Shown piece by piece: positions 1 through 8,180 of a stretch of 64,000 nucleotides of DNA. A program made the position numbers and the translations under genes. The notes beneath the pieces were generated by a model that was not told the origin of the DNA, ran no database searches, and saw only the letters and a program-made list of their open reading frames with translations. How positions within the stretch are numbered: the first letter of the stretch is position 1; every line of letters begins with the position of its first letter. The stretch is from contig NZ_JACCFW010000001.1 in assembly GCF_013410455.1 (NCBI RefSeq), positions 1,752,929-1,816,928 of the forward strand, in the 5' to 3' direction. This DNA is from Allobranchiibius huperziae (GTDB lineage: Bacteria > Actinomycetota > Actinomycetes > Actinomycetales > Dermatophilaceae).

Positions 1-1
1 C

Positions 2-337
2 GGCACCCTGATGCTCAAGCCGATCCCTGCGTCCGGTGACGACGACCCACTGCCCGACTCCGGCGATGTCGAGATCGGCTGGCATCTGCACCCGGACGCA
101 TGGGGTCACGGGTACGCCTCCGAAGGGGGCGCTCGCGCGCTGCAGCATGCCTTCGACTCCGGGCTCGCCCGGGTCGTCGCGGTGACGTTCGAGGCCAACA
201 CCGCGTCCCAGGCCGTCGCCAGGCGCATCGGCATGACTCACGAAGGCGCGACCGACCGCTACTACAACATGACCTGCGAGCTGTTCACCGCCACGCATCC
301 CGGATCGGGCTCGGATCGGATCGCCTCGTCGATCTGA
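2..337 (+). CDS. GNAT-family N-acetyltransferase, C-terminal part (5' end outside window)
   Basis: The frame is open from the first bases of the window, so this is the end of a gene that starts upstream. The visible part has the GNAT acetyl-CoA-binding segment (EIGWHLHPDAWGHGYASEGG) followed by the late GNAT strand/helix with N-x-A-S-x-x-V-A-x-R-x-G-M. This arrangement is typical of the RimJ/RimL-like group (Acetyltransf_3), which acetylate amino groups of protein N-termini, antibiotics or small amines. The substrate cannot be read from this fragment. It ends 20 nt before the convergent MFS gene. The family is clear and the function is open. Confidence 0.85.
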   Translation, partial: GTLMLKPIPASGDDDPLPDSGDVEIGWHLHPDAWGHGYASEGGARALQHAFDSGLARVVAVTFEANTASQAVARRIGMTHEGATDRYYNMTCELFTATHPGSGSDRIASSI

Positions 338-357
338 GTCCCCTCACCCTGGTGTTC

Positions 358-1599
358 TCAGATGCGCGCGGCGCGAAACGGTGACACATACAGCCCGACT
401 GCTACAGCGCCGAAGATGACGGCCGCGACGAGAAGCGACACTCGTGTCCCCGCACCGGTCACGAGTACGCCTGCCACCGGGGCGGCCACGACGATGACGG
501 CCCGGTTCATCGCGCGCATCGTGGTGTTGGTGCGAGCCTGCAGATGGTCGGCCGTCAGGGCCTGTCGGTAGCTCGTCTCGTGGGAGTTGCTCAACCCCAT
601 CGCGAGGCCGTGGCACGCCTGGCCGGCTCCGAGCACGAACGTCGCGGCCCACGCCTCGTTCCCGACACCCGCAATCGCCATTACGACGACGCCGAACGTC
701 GTCAGCGTGTGGGCGGCGATGACCGCGCCCCCGGTGCCGAGCCGATGACCCACGGCGGTGCTGATCGTCGCACCGAGCACCGCGCCCGCACCTGCGAGAG
801 CGGCGGCGATCCCGAACTGCAGGACCGACAGGTGCAGGGTCCGCAGCGCGAACGTCGGCACGGCAACCCCGAGGATCGCGTTCGCCGCGAACCAGCCGTG
901 GGTCCCGATCGCCAGCCAGCGCAACGGTGCACCCCGGTAGATCCATCGCACACCCTCGCGGATCTCGGTGTGCAGCCTCGCCCGGGACACGACCTCGGGC
1001 GCCGGCTCCGCACTGCGCAGGGAGGCCATCATCGCGGCCGAGTACAGGTAGCTGGCCGCATCGACGAGGATGGCGAGCGGGGCACCGAACACATTGATCA
1101 GGACACCCGCGATCGCCGGGCCTGCGGTCTGCGCCACCGCATCGGAGCCGTCGAGACGCGCGTGCGCGCGCTGCAGGTCCTGGCGTGCGATCAGTCGCGG
1201 CAGGAACGCCATCGAGGCGGCGTCGTTGAAGAGGGCCGCCGAGCTGTAGAGGGCGACGATCACCAGCAGAACGGGCAGCGACAGCATCCCGAGCGCCCAG
1301 GTCAAGGGGATGAAGCCGATCAGCACCCCGCAAGCGAGGTCGGTGCCCACCATGAGCGGCTGCCGGCGTCGACGATCGACCAGCGCACCGGCGTACAACC
1401 CGAGGATGAGGTACGGCGCCCAGCGGATCGAGTTGAGCCATCCGACGTCCTGAGCGCCGCCGTGCAGCGTCCGCAGGACCAGCACCTGCAGACCCAGCAG
1501 CGTGACGTAGGTGCCGAACGACGAGACGGACTCCCCCAGCCACAAGCGCCAGAACATTCGCGGGAGCGTGCCTTGACGCGGTGCGGGCGCCGCCGACAT
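358..1599 (-). CDS. MFS transporter (EntS/MFS_3-like exporter)
   Basis: The 413-residue protein has about 12 hydrophobic segments. The first cytoplasmic loop carries the MFS signature-like stretch GALVDRRRRQPLMVGTDL (G-x-x-x-D-R-x-x-R-R), as in the EntS/MFS_3 group of drug or siderophore exporters. The N-terminus (WRLWLGESVSSFGTY) is also typical of that group. It starts at ATG 1597-1599, before the first transmembrane helix. No siderophore or resistance genes lie nearby, so the substrate is unknown. It is a plasma membrane protein that probably exports a small molecule by proton antiport, by family analogy. Confidence 0.85.
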   Translation of the reverse strand: MSAAPAPRQGTLPRMFWRLWLGESVSSFGTYVTLLGLQVLVLRTLHGGAQDVGWLNSIRWAPYLILGLYAGALVDRRRRQPLMVGTDLACGVLIGFIPLTWALGMLSLPVLLVIVALYSSAALFNDAASMAFLPRLIARQDLQRAHARLDGSDAVAQTAGPAIAGVLINVFGAPLAILVDAASYLYSAAMMASLRSAEPAPEVVSRARLHTEIREGVRWIYRGAPLRWLAIGTHGWFAANAILGVAVPTFALRTLHLSVLQFGIAAALAGAGAVLGATISTAVGHRLGTGGAVIAAHTLTTFGVVVMAIAGVGNEAWAATFVLGAGQACHGLAMGLSNSHETSYRQALTADHLQARTNTTMRAMNRAVIVVAAPVAGVLVTGAGTRVSLLVAAVIFGAVAVGLYVSPFRAARI

Positions 1600-1658
1600 A
1601 CCGGCACCCTATGTGCCCTCGGGCACAGCGACGCTCAGTCGCCGATGTGCAGCGACAG

Positions 1659-1792
1659 CTACACGTCCGCCGCGTTCGGATCACCCGATGCACCAGCATC
1701 GATCCGCGTTACCGTGAAACCTTCGCGCTCGTAGAACCGGTCGCGACGCTGCTCGCAACGTCGTCGGTGGTCGCCGCGCGCAGGAGCTCCAT
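1659..1792 (-). pseudogene. Remnant of a GNAT acetyltransferase gene (internal deletion plus frame change)
   Basis: Reading leftward from ATG at 1792 gives MELLRAATTDDV, which resembles the first strand of a GNAT protein. That frame soon runs into an unrelated tail and a stop. In another frame the same DNA reads RDRFYEREGFTVTRIDAG and then a stop at 1659, which is a standard GNAT C-terminus (the F-Y-E-R-x-G-F motif). A full GNAT needs about 150 codons, and here only about 12 plus 30 survive across two frames. I infer a decayed gene. The intact two-domain GNAT ends about 100 nt away, so the remnant may derive from a former neighbour or paralogue. No protein is expected. Confidence 0.6.
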
Positions 1793-1895
1793 GCGGCCGG
1801 GATGCGCGCGACCTGGTCGTCGCCTCCGGGAACGTGCGGTGGGAAGGCGGCCCGCTGACGGCCCCCGTCCGACGTGGGGCCGGGCTGGCTCCGGG

Positions 1896-2762
1896 TCAGG
1901 CCGAACGGACGAGGTCGGGCACGTCGGGCAGGCGCCGATAACCTGCCGACTCGTACGTCGCCACCCCGCCGCCGTTGGCGGCCCGGGTGCAGACCGTCGC
2001 GCTCGACGAGCCCATGTCCCGAAGGGCGGCTGCCGCGGCGACGCAGATCGCCCTCCCGTAACCGTGGCCGCGATGGTCCGGGTGGACCCCCATCGGCTCC
2101 AGCAGACCCGGCCTGCCGCGACCTGCGGACCACACCGTCACCGCGGCCACCGCATCGCCATGCTCGTCGTACGCCAGGAGCGACCGGGCGTCGGCGTACG
2201 GCAGACCCTCCGCCATCGCGTGCCAACGCTCGTCGGTGAATCGGGCGCTGTCGAACGCCGAGCGGTGCACGGCCGTGTGCGCAGCGACGCGATCCGGTCC
2301 GACGAGCTCGATCCGCACCCCCGGGTCACCCACCGGTTCGGCGAGATCACGGGCGAGCGGGGTCCACTGTTCGCCGGGCGCCCACCCCGCATCGCTGAGG
2401 AGCCCGCCCAGCACCGCTGCGTCTCGCGCTTCGACGGCCACCTCGCCTTCAGGCAGGACACCGCGATCCACTCGTGTGATGTCGGCGGTCATCTGCTGGG
2501 CCAACTCATCGTCGTCCTGAGCCGCGGGCGCGATCGTGAGTCGTAGGACACCAGGTCCGTCCAGCAGGCCGACGGCGAGGATGCGGCCGTCACGGCTCCA
2601 GGTCCGCACGGCTGCGGCCGTCGCTTCGGCGCCGGTGGTCCAGCGCCAGCCGAGGTCGCCCGGATGCAGCGGCACGGTCTTCGCGTCGTACTGCCATTCC
2701 CTCAGGGCGCGAACGGCGTCGCCGAGATCGTCGACATCCGGGGTGTGCATCGTGACCATCAT
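1896..2762 (-). CDS. GNAT-family N-acetyltransferase with a degenerate N-terminal half
   Basis: The C-terminal half holds a full GNAT fold. Its acetyl-CoA loop motif A is MGVHPDHRGHGYGRAICVAA (the R-G-x-G-x-G/A signature), followed by the NGGGVATYESAGYRR segment. The N-terminal about 140 residues look like a second, diverged GNAT-like half, as in mycothiol synthase-type tandem GNATs, but no clear CoA loop is visible there. I chose ATG 2762 (MMVTMHTP). An upstream ATG at 2822 is in frame but lacks a ribosome binding site and adds an unlikely leader. It should be a cytoplasmic enzyme. The substrate is unknown, and it is not convincingly MshD. Confidence 0.8.
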   Translation of the reverse strand: MMVTMHTPDVDDLGDAVRALREWQYDAKTVPLHPGDLGWRWTTGAEATAAAVRTWSRDGRILAVGLLDGPGVLRLTIAPAAQDDDELAQQMTADITRVDRGVLPEGEVAVEARDAAVLGGLLSDAGWAPGEQWTPLARDLAEPVGDPGVRIELVGPDRVAAHTAVHRSAFDSARFTDERWHAMAEGLPYADARSLLAYDEHGDAVAAVTVWSAGRGRPGLLEPMGVHPDHRGHGYGRAICVAAAAALRDMGSSSATVCTRAANGGGVATYESAGYRRLPDVPDLVRSA

Positions 2763-2877
2763 GCTCTGATCACACACGAGGCCACCCCGCGAACGCACCT
2801 TGTTTTCGAGGGCGGCCCACATGGGGGGCGGCCGGCCGCGACCTCCAGTCAGCCGACCGCCGGGACTACACGGCGGG

Positions 2878-3531
2878 TCAGTGCTCGCGCCAGCAGGCCA
2901 GCACGAACGAGGCCACCGTGTAGGCGAAGTCCTTGCGGGTCGTCTTCTCGACCCCGACCACCGGCTTCATGGCGGTCGCGTCGACCTCGAGCGTGAGGTT
3001 GTCCCGCACGAACGACGCAGTCCCGCCGGCCGTCTCGTACGCGGGGAGACCTAGCGACGCGAGACCGCTCAGAGTGGACGCCTTCGCCGCGGCGGCCTTG
3101 CGGGAGTCGAAATAGGCGCTGGCCGTCGTGTCGTTCGTGGACTGCTTGACCCGCAGGACCAGATTGCCGTCGGCCAGGGCATAGGTGCAGGTGAAGAGGT
3201 TGTCCGCCCACTTGCTGGTGCCCTTGGGGGTCGCACTCAGCTTGAGCGAATCCCTGATGTTGGTCGGGACGTCGCCACCGCACACCATCAGCGCCTTCTT
3301 CGGCGGCGTCGCCCCCATGGTCTGGCCCGGCGCCATCGACATGCCCGCCATCGAACCTGCCGAACTGGACGACGACGAACTCGTCGAGGGCGTGGACGGG
3401 GTCGTCGATTTCGAGGTCGACGAAGCGGAGGTAGTGGTGGGCGACGTGCCGCTCGTGGAGGAGCTTCCGCACCCGGTGAGCACGAGGGGTGCGGCGGCCA
3501 GGACGACGATCGCCGTGCTGCGGAGCTTCAT
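2878..3531 (-). CDS. Secreted lipoprotein with Ser/Thr-rich linker, unknown function
   Basis: The 217-residue protein starts MKLRSTAIVVLAAAPLVLTGCGSS. This is a signal peptide with lipobox L-T-G-C, so it should be lipidated and anchored on the outer face of the membrane. A Ser/Thr-rich stretch of about 40 residues follows, then a globular domain of about 140 residues with two cysteines (MVCGG and LFTCTY) that could form a disulfide. I picked ATG 3529-3531 because AAGG sits 6 nt upstream. The open frame runs further upstream but without a plausible start. I do not recognise the domain. Mature lipoproteins of this layout are common in actinobacteria. Confidence 0.75.
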   Translation of the reverse strand: MKLRSTAIVVLAAAPLVLTGCGSSSTSGTSPTTTSASSTSKSTTPSTPSTSSSSSSSAGSMAGMSMAPGQTMGATPPKKALMVCGGDVPTNIRDSLKLSATPKGTSKWADNLFTCTYALADGNLVLRVKQSTNDTTASAYFDSRKAAAAKASTLSGLASLGLPAYETAGGTASFVRDNLTLEVDATAMKPVVGVEKTTRKDFAYTVASFVLACWREH

Positions 3532-3763
3532 GATCATCCTTCGACGGGCGAGACGCGATGACGTGCACGTGGGCGGACCGCCGCGCTGCCGCCTGGGCCG
3601 GGCAGCAGTCGCGGTGGTCGCCGGTGGTTCGTAGAGGCCAGCCTGCCGGATTGGCCCCGACAACGTACGCACGGCCTCCTGCGGCTCTTCCGCGGACGCC
3701 ATCCGCCGCGAGCAGCCGGTGTCGAGGACACCTCGGCGTGTCGCACCGAAGGCTCGGAGCGCC

Positions 3764-4501
3764 TCAGCGCAGGGTGCGGTCCAGCACGGCGCGCAGTTCG
3801 CTGAACGACCGCTCCGTGGCCTCGTGGTCGTAGGCCGCCGTGTCGGACATCGAGTAGCCGTGCGGCGCGCCGGTGTAGACCTCGTTGCTCGCGGTGAGGT
3901 GTGCATCGTCCAGCGCCTCGCCGAGAGTGCGCACGTTCTCCGGCGTCATCGAACGGTCGTTGTCGGCGTGCCCGAAGACGAACTCCGCGCGCGCCGTCGA
4001 CAGGCTGGCGTGCGGGCTGTCCGCGTCCTCGGTCACCAGTCCCCCGCCGTGGAATCCCGCGCACGCGGCGACCAGGTCGGGGTGGTCGCCGGCGGCGCGG
4101 ACGGCGAGACGTGCGCCCATGCAGTAACCGACGACGCCCACCGGGGTGCTCACGTCGTCCCGGGATGTCAGTGCTTCGAGCCACGCGTCGGTGTCCGGGC
4201 GCGACTGGTCGGGAGTGAGCCCGTGCACGCGAGGCATCGCCTTCTCGAAGAACGCGGTGCGGGCCTCATCGGAGTCGAGCTCCCCGGCGGGTGACGTCTG
4301 CGCGGCCGTACCGTCGCGGTAGAAGACGTTCGGCACCAGGACGACGTATCCCCATGAGGCGATCCGGTCGGCCATCTCGTGCAACCGCGGCCTCAGGCCG
4401 ATGGCGTCCATGTAGAAGAGCACGCCGGGGTGGGTGCCGCCCCCGTCCGGCGTGGACACCCATGCCTCGGCCGGACCGGACGCTGCCTGCACTTCGATCA
4501 T
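3764..4501 (-). CDS. Dienelactone hydrolase family protein
   Basis: This alpha/beta hydrolase of about 245 residues belongs to the DLH family. The nucleophile elbow is VGYCMGARL (G-x-C-x-G), where Cys replaces the usual Ser. The acid is likely the Asp in FGHADNDRSM and the base is the His in TGAPHGYSM, giving the Cys-Asp-His triad of dienelactone hydrolases. Family members cleave dienelactones in chlorocatechol breakdown or act on other small esters. No catechol pathway genes are near, so the true substrate is unknown. The start is ATG at 4501, or 4504 one codon earlier. It should be cytoplasmic. Confidence 0.88.
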   Translation of the reverse strand: MIEVQAASGPAEAWVSTPDGGGTHPGVLFYMDAIGLRPRLHEMADRIASWGYVVLVPNVFYRDGTAAQTSPAGELDSDEARTAFFEKAMPRVHGLTPDQSRPDTDAWLEALTSRDDVSTPVGVVGYCMGARLAVRAAGDHPDLVAACAGFHGGGLVTEDADSPHASLSTARAEFVFGHADNDRSMTPENVRTLGEALDDAHLTASNEVYTGAPHGYSMSDTAAYDHEATERSFSELRAVLDRTLR

Positions 4502-4644
4502 CATGGGGTCGGACGTTACATAGGCAGCCTGACCATCTCGATGGCGGGTGTCACCATGGCTCGATTGACCAGATCCGCTGGGCCGTAGGGTGCACGTTCT
4601 CGGGTCATGCCCCAGCGACCCGGCACCGGACACGCGGCATGACG

Positions 4645-4706
4645 CTGACGGCGTTCACGTTCGTTGACGGCGTTCAAAGGCCGTCAACGGACGCGAACGC
4701 CGTCAG
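4645..4706. repeat. 62-nt imperfect palindrome in the gap between mshC and the DLH gene
   Basis: The outer arms 4645-4656 and 4695-4706 are perfect 12-nt inverted repeats (CTGACGGCGTTC / GAACGCCGTCAG). The inner arms 4663-4670 and 4681-4688 (GTTGACGG / CCGTCAAC) add 8 bp, with a 10-nt loop. The motif TGACGGCGTTCA also occurs twice in direct orientation (4646-4657 and 4665-4676). It lies in the 257-nt gap after the mshC stop and before the DLH start, so a terminator or operator role is possible. No T-run follows on either strand. Confidence 0.75.
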
Positions 4707-4761
4707 GGTGAAAGCAAGCGGGGAGCGCAGAGCACGGAGGCCCGGGCGGGATACGAGCAGG

Positions 4762-6012
4762 TCAGAGGGCGATGCCGAGCAGCGCGTCGACGGCCCGCGC
4801 CACCGCCGGCGAACCGCCGTCTGCAGTGGCCGCCGTGCACCATTCGTCGATCAGCTGCAGTGCACGCGGCGCGTCCAGGTCGTCGCAGAGCGCGCGACGG
4901 ATGCCGTCGACGAGCACTTCGGCGCCTTCATCCGCACCGCGGGTCACCGCGGCCCGCCAACGCTCGAGCCGCTGCTCGGCCGCAGCGAGCAGCTCGGGGG
5001 TGTACTCCCATTCGGTGCGGTAGTGCTGGTCGAGCAGCACGAGGCGCACCGCCATCGGGTCGTGCCCGGCGCGGGTCAGCTCCGACACCCGCACCAGGTT
5101 GCCCTTGGACTTGCTCATCTTCTCGCCGTCGTAGCCGACCATGGCCTGACGGGCGTAGTGCTCGGCGAACGGCTTGTCACCGGTGAGTGCCACGGCCTGC
5201 ACCGCACTCATCTCGTGGTGCGGGAAGCGCAGGTCGGTCCCGCCGCCCTGCAGCTCGAAACCCATGCCGAGGTGGTCGAGCGCGATGGTGGTGCACTCCA
5301 CGTGCCAGCCCGGGCGACCCGGGCCGACCGCGCCGCCGTCCCACGACGGCTCGCCCTCACGGGCACCACGCCACAAGAGGGGATCGAGCTGGTCACGCTT
5401 GCCGGCACGGTCGGGGTCTCCCCCACGGTCGGCGAAGACGGACATCATCTGGGCGCGGTCCCATCCGCTGACGTCGCCGAACGACGACTGCTGGGACACG
5501 TCGAGGTAGACGTCGGCCGCGCCGTCCAACGCGTCGTCGCCCTCGGGGATCGCAACGGTGTACGCCGCGCCGGAGGCGAGCAGTCGGCTGACAACGTCGA
5601 CGTGCCGCGGCATCGTCTCGACCACGCTGACGAAGTGGTCCGGCGCGAGCACCCGCAACGCCGTCATGTCGTCCTGGAAGAGCGACACCTCACGGTGAGC
5701 GAGGTCGCGCCAGTCGATGCCGTCGCGGGCGGCGCGCTCCAGGAGCGGGTCGTCGATGTCGGTGACGTTCTGCACGTAGAGCACCTGGCGCCCGGCGTCG
5801 AGCCAGACGCGAGCCGCCAGGTCGAAGGTCACGTACGTCGCGGCGTGACCGAGGTGCGTGGCGTCGTACGGCGTGATCCCGCAGACGTACATCCGGGCGG
5901 TGTCGTCGCGCAGCTCGACGGTGTCGAGCGCACCGGTGACCGGGTTGTGCAACCTCAGGTCCTGGCCGCTGCCCTCGATGGTGGGAATCTTCGGAGAGGG
6001 CCACGACTTCAC
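4762..6012 (-). CDS. mshC: L-cysteine:1D-myo-inositol 2-amino-2-deoxy-alpha-D-glucopyranoside ligase
   Basis: MshC uses ATP to join cysteine to GlcN-inositol, the third step of mycothiol synthesis. The 416-residue protein is a cysteinyl-tRNA synthetase paralogue. It has the HIGH-like motif CGITPYDATHLGHA (residues 44-57, with zinc-ligand candidate Cys44), WHVEC (Cys240), FPHHE (residues 263-267) and KMSKSKGN (298-305). It lacks the anticodon-binding tail of CysS. I chose GTG 6010-6012 because family members begin V/M-K-S-W-P-x-P. The gene ends a block that in mycobacteria also groups mshC with SCO1664-like, DUF3090 and phosphatase genes. Cytoplasmic; very confident. Confidence 0.95.
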   Translation of the reverse strand: MKSWPSPKIPTIEGSGQDLRLHNPVTGALDTVELRDDTARMYVCGITPYDATHLGHAATYVTFDLAARVWLDAGRQVLYVQNVTDIDDPLLERAARDGIDWRDLAHREVSLFQDDMTALRVLAPDHFVSVVETMPRHVDVVSRLLASGAAYTVAIPEGDDALDGAADVYLDVSQQSSFGDVSGWDRAQMMSVFADRGGDPDRAGKRDQLDPLLWRGAREGEPSWDGGAVGPGRPGWHVECTTIALDHLGMGFELQGGGTDLRFPHHEMSAVQAVALTGDKPFAEHYARQAMVGYDGEKMSKSKGNLVRVSELTRAGHDPMAVRLVLLDQHYRTEWEYTPELLAAAEQRLERWRAAVTRGADEGAEVLVDGIRRALCDDLDAPRALQLIDEWCTAATADGGSPAVARAVDALLGIAL

Positions 6013-6031
6013 GCCGGTCAGCCTATCCGGG

Positions 6032-6847
6032 TCACCAGAGCGGCCACGGAAGAGGTGTACGCCCCTCAGGCACCTTCGGGTAGGTCTCCTCCCGCAGCAG
6101 CCGGGCACACCGTGACCGCAGGGCCTCGAGCTCGACCTCCGTCAGCAGTCCTTCGAGGGGTTTGTCCTCCCGCAGGAACGTCGCGAGCCGCTCCAGGCGC
6201 AGCAGGTTCTCCTGGTCGATCGGGTCGCCGGCGAAACCCCAGAGGCAGGTCCGCAGCTTCGGTGCGGAGTTGAAGCAGAGTCCCTGGTCGATCGCCCACA
6301 CCCGGCCCTCGTCCACGATGATCGCGCTGGCCTTGCGGTCCGCGTTGTTCATGACCGCGTCGAGCACGGCGAGGTCGCGTAGCGCCTGAGTGGTCGAGTG
6401 CGACACGATCTGGGACCGGTCGTAGTCGTCGAGCACCGACCAGATGGGCACGTAGCCCTCGGGCACGTCCGAGCCCCGGTCGACCCGCAACAGCTCGTGA
6501 TCGGGCCGTTCGTCCAGCGGACCGACCCACTGCTGCACCGAGCCCGCACCGAGGGGGCCTTCGCGCAGGACCGTCGGAGGCACGAGGTCCCAGCCGCCGA
6601 CGTCGGACACCGTGAACGCCGCCACCTCGCGGGCGGCCAGGGAGTCATCCGGGAAGTCCCACAAGGGACGCTCCCCGCGAATCGGCTTGTAGACAGCGGC
6701 GATCGGGTCGTCGATGCCGGCCCAGACCCGCAGTGCGACGTTGGAGGCGTCGACCAACCGGCCCTCGATCTCCAACTCGCCCTCGCCCAGAATCGCGAGG
6801 ATGTCGTCGGAGCTAGCGTCGGTAGCCGTTGGCACGGGGGCAGACAT
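6032..6847 (-). CDS. SCO1664-family protein (PI3/4-kinase-like fold)
   Basis: The protein of about 271 residues matches the actinobacterial family found beside mshC (like mycobacterial Rv2133c). Landmarks are AVYKPIRGERPLWDFPDDSLAAREVAAF near the N-terminus (a Lys that could contact nucleotide), then DLAVLDAVMNNADRK and VWAIDQGLCFN, which look like the catalytic and metal-binding loops of atypical PI3/4- or HipA-like kinases. The biochemical role is not established as far as I know. The start is uncertain: ATG 6847 is used and GTG 6874 is possible. Either way it overlaps the end of the DUF3090 gene, which suggests translational coupling. Confidence 0.82.
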   Translation of the reverse strand: MSAPVPTATDASSDDILAILGEGELEIEGRLVDASNVALRVWAGIDDPIAAVYKPIRGERPLWDFPDDSLAAREVAAFTVSDVGGWDLVPPTVLREGPLGAGSVQQWVGPLDERPDHELLRVDRGSDVPEGYVPIWSVLDDYDRSQIVSHSTTQALRDLAVLDAVMNNADRKASAIIVDEGRVWAIDQGLCFNSAPKLRTCLWGFAGDPIDQENLLRLERLATFLREDKPLEGLLTEVELEALRSRCARLLREETYPKVPEGRTPLPWPLW

Positions 6848-7352
6848 GGCCGGTGGGTTCGAGGGGTTCTCCACAGAACGGGCACGGCGGACGGCCGCTC
6901 GCGACGGCGGCCAGGCTGCGGCGGGCGAACTCGCGTGCCAACTCGGGTCGAAGGACGACCCGCATCAGGCTCGCGTCCGGCTCGGTCACCTCGACGAGGT
7001 CGGCGCCGGTCTCGTCGGGTTCGAGTGACACCTCGCGGTCGTGGCACTCGATGATGACCACCTTGCGGTCGGCCTCCCACGCCAGGCTCATGGTGCTGAC
7101 CCGGAACTCGTCGTCGATGGGCGTGCTCAGCGGGTCGTTGTCCTGCGGAGCCTGCGGGACGTCGGCGGTCGCGTCGACCTCGTCGAGCAGGTCGTTGACG
7201 CGCTCGGCGAGCACCGCCACCTGCTCCTTCTCCAGCGACACGGACACCACAGCGCGGCCCTGGACGGCCTGCAGGAAGAAGGTGCGTCCTCCGGGTGGGC
7301 CCACGGTGCCGGCCACGAACCGGTCCGGGTGCTCGAACTCCAACAAACGCAT
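6813..7352 (-). CDS. DUF3090 family protein with C-terminal zinc ribbon
   Basis: The 179-residue protein opens with LEFEHPDRFVAGTVGPPGGRTF, the hallmark of DUF3090. It ends in CPFCGEPLEPTGHVCPRANGYRR, where three Cys and a His could bind zinc. Members are found in actinobacteria beside SCO1664-like and histidine phosphatase genes (Rv2134c in M. tuberculosis). The function is unknown. The conserved grouping suggests the three act together. It lies 9 nt after the phosphatase gene and overlaps the next gene by about 35 nt, so it is inside an operon. Confidence 0.9.
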   Translation of the reverse strand: MRLLEFEHPDRFVAGTVGPPGGRTFFLQAVQGRAVVSVSLEKEQVAVLAERVNDLLDEVDATADVPQAPQDNDPLSTPIDDEFRVSTMSLAWEADRKVVIIECHDREVSLEPDETGADLVEVTEPDASLMRVVLRPELAREFARRSLAAVASGRPPCPFCGEPLEPTGHVCPRANGYRR

Positions 7353-7361
7353 GCTCAGACT

Positions 7362-8180
7362 CTAATCGGCGACATCGACGGCAGATGACCCGGTGGACCC
7401 GGTCGCGACCGTGTCGTGACCTGCGGCCCCGCCCGCGCTGTCGGAGCCGGTCGTCGCCGTGTCCTGATCGGACTCCACCGGGACTCCGGTGGAGCCACCG
7501 GGGGTGGCGTCACCGCTGGACTCCTGCTTGGTCGGCATGAGATCCGCGACGTCGCGCGCCTGGTCGTTGACGCGTACGACGAACGGCCGGTTCGGGGTGT
7601 AGCGCACCACCGACAGCGACGCCGGGCCCGTCATGATCCGCTGGAACTGGTCGAGGTGCAGTCCGAGCGCGTCCGCCAGGATCGCCTTGATCACGTCACC
7701 GTGCGAGACCGCGCACCAGACCGCCTGGTTGCCGTGCTGGGCCTCGATCTCCGCGTCCAACCGTCGTACCGCGGCGACCGCGCGGGCGTGCATCCCCGCC
7801 AGCGATTCGGACTCGAAGTCCTCAGAAGGAGGGAAGACGGCACCCGCCGGGTGGTCCTGCACGGTGCGCCACAGCGGTTCCTTGGCGAGCTCGGAGATCT
7901 TGCGGCCGGTCCACGCGCCGTACTTGCACTCCCCCAGGTCCTCGTCGGTCTCGACCTGGAGACCGGCGTGGGGAGCGGCCACGGCGGCGGCCGTCTCCTG
8001 GCAGCGTTCGAGCGGACTGGAGACGATGCGCGCCAGCGGGAGGTCCGCGAGCTGCTCGGACAGCCGCTTGACCTGCTCCCGGCCGGTGTCGTCGAGGTGG
8101 ACGTCGGGTGTCCAACCGGCAAGGACACCGGCAGTATTGGCCGAACTGCGGCCGTGGCGAAGGAGCAGAAGGGTCGCCAT
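7362..8180 (-). CDS. Histidine phosphatase family protein (MSMEG_4193-type)
   Basis: The RHG motif LLLLRHGRSSAN carries the phospho-accepting His near residue 9. SSPLERCQETA supplies the second Arg and AVSHGDVIKAI the second catalytic His, all as in phosphoglycerate-mutase-like phosphatases. The first about 215 residues form the domain. The last about 55 (from PTKQESSGDA) are a low-complexity Gly/Ser/Thr/Asp tail that is not part of the fold. Genomic context (DUF3090, mshC) matches mycobacterial Rv2135c. The substrate is unknown. Its start codon overlaps the stop of the upstream LLM gene by one base (TGATG), so the two are probably translated together. Confidence 0.9.
   Translation of the reverse strand: MATLLLLRHGRSSANTAGVLAGWTPDVHLDDTGREQVKRLSEQLADLPLARIVSSPLERCQETAAAVAAPHAGLQVETDEDLGECKYGAWTGRKISELAKEPLWRTVQDHPAGAVFPPSEDFESESLAGMHARAVAAVRRLDAEIEAQHGNQAVWCAVSHGDVIKAILADALGLHLDQFQRIMTGPASLSVVRYTPNRPFVVRVNDQARDVADLMPTKQESSGDATPGGSTGVPVESDQDTATTGSDSAGGAAGHDTVATGSTGSSAVDVAD

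Noticed and set aside
544-1734. Long open frames over the MFS gene on both strands (for example 344-1699 and 544-1734)
   Set aside because: They are frame shadows in high-GC DNA, rich in Arg/Ala/Gly with no domains, overlapping the clear MFS coding frame.
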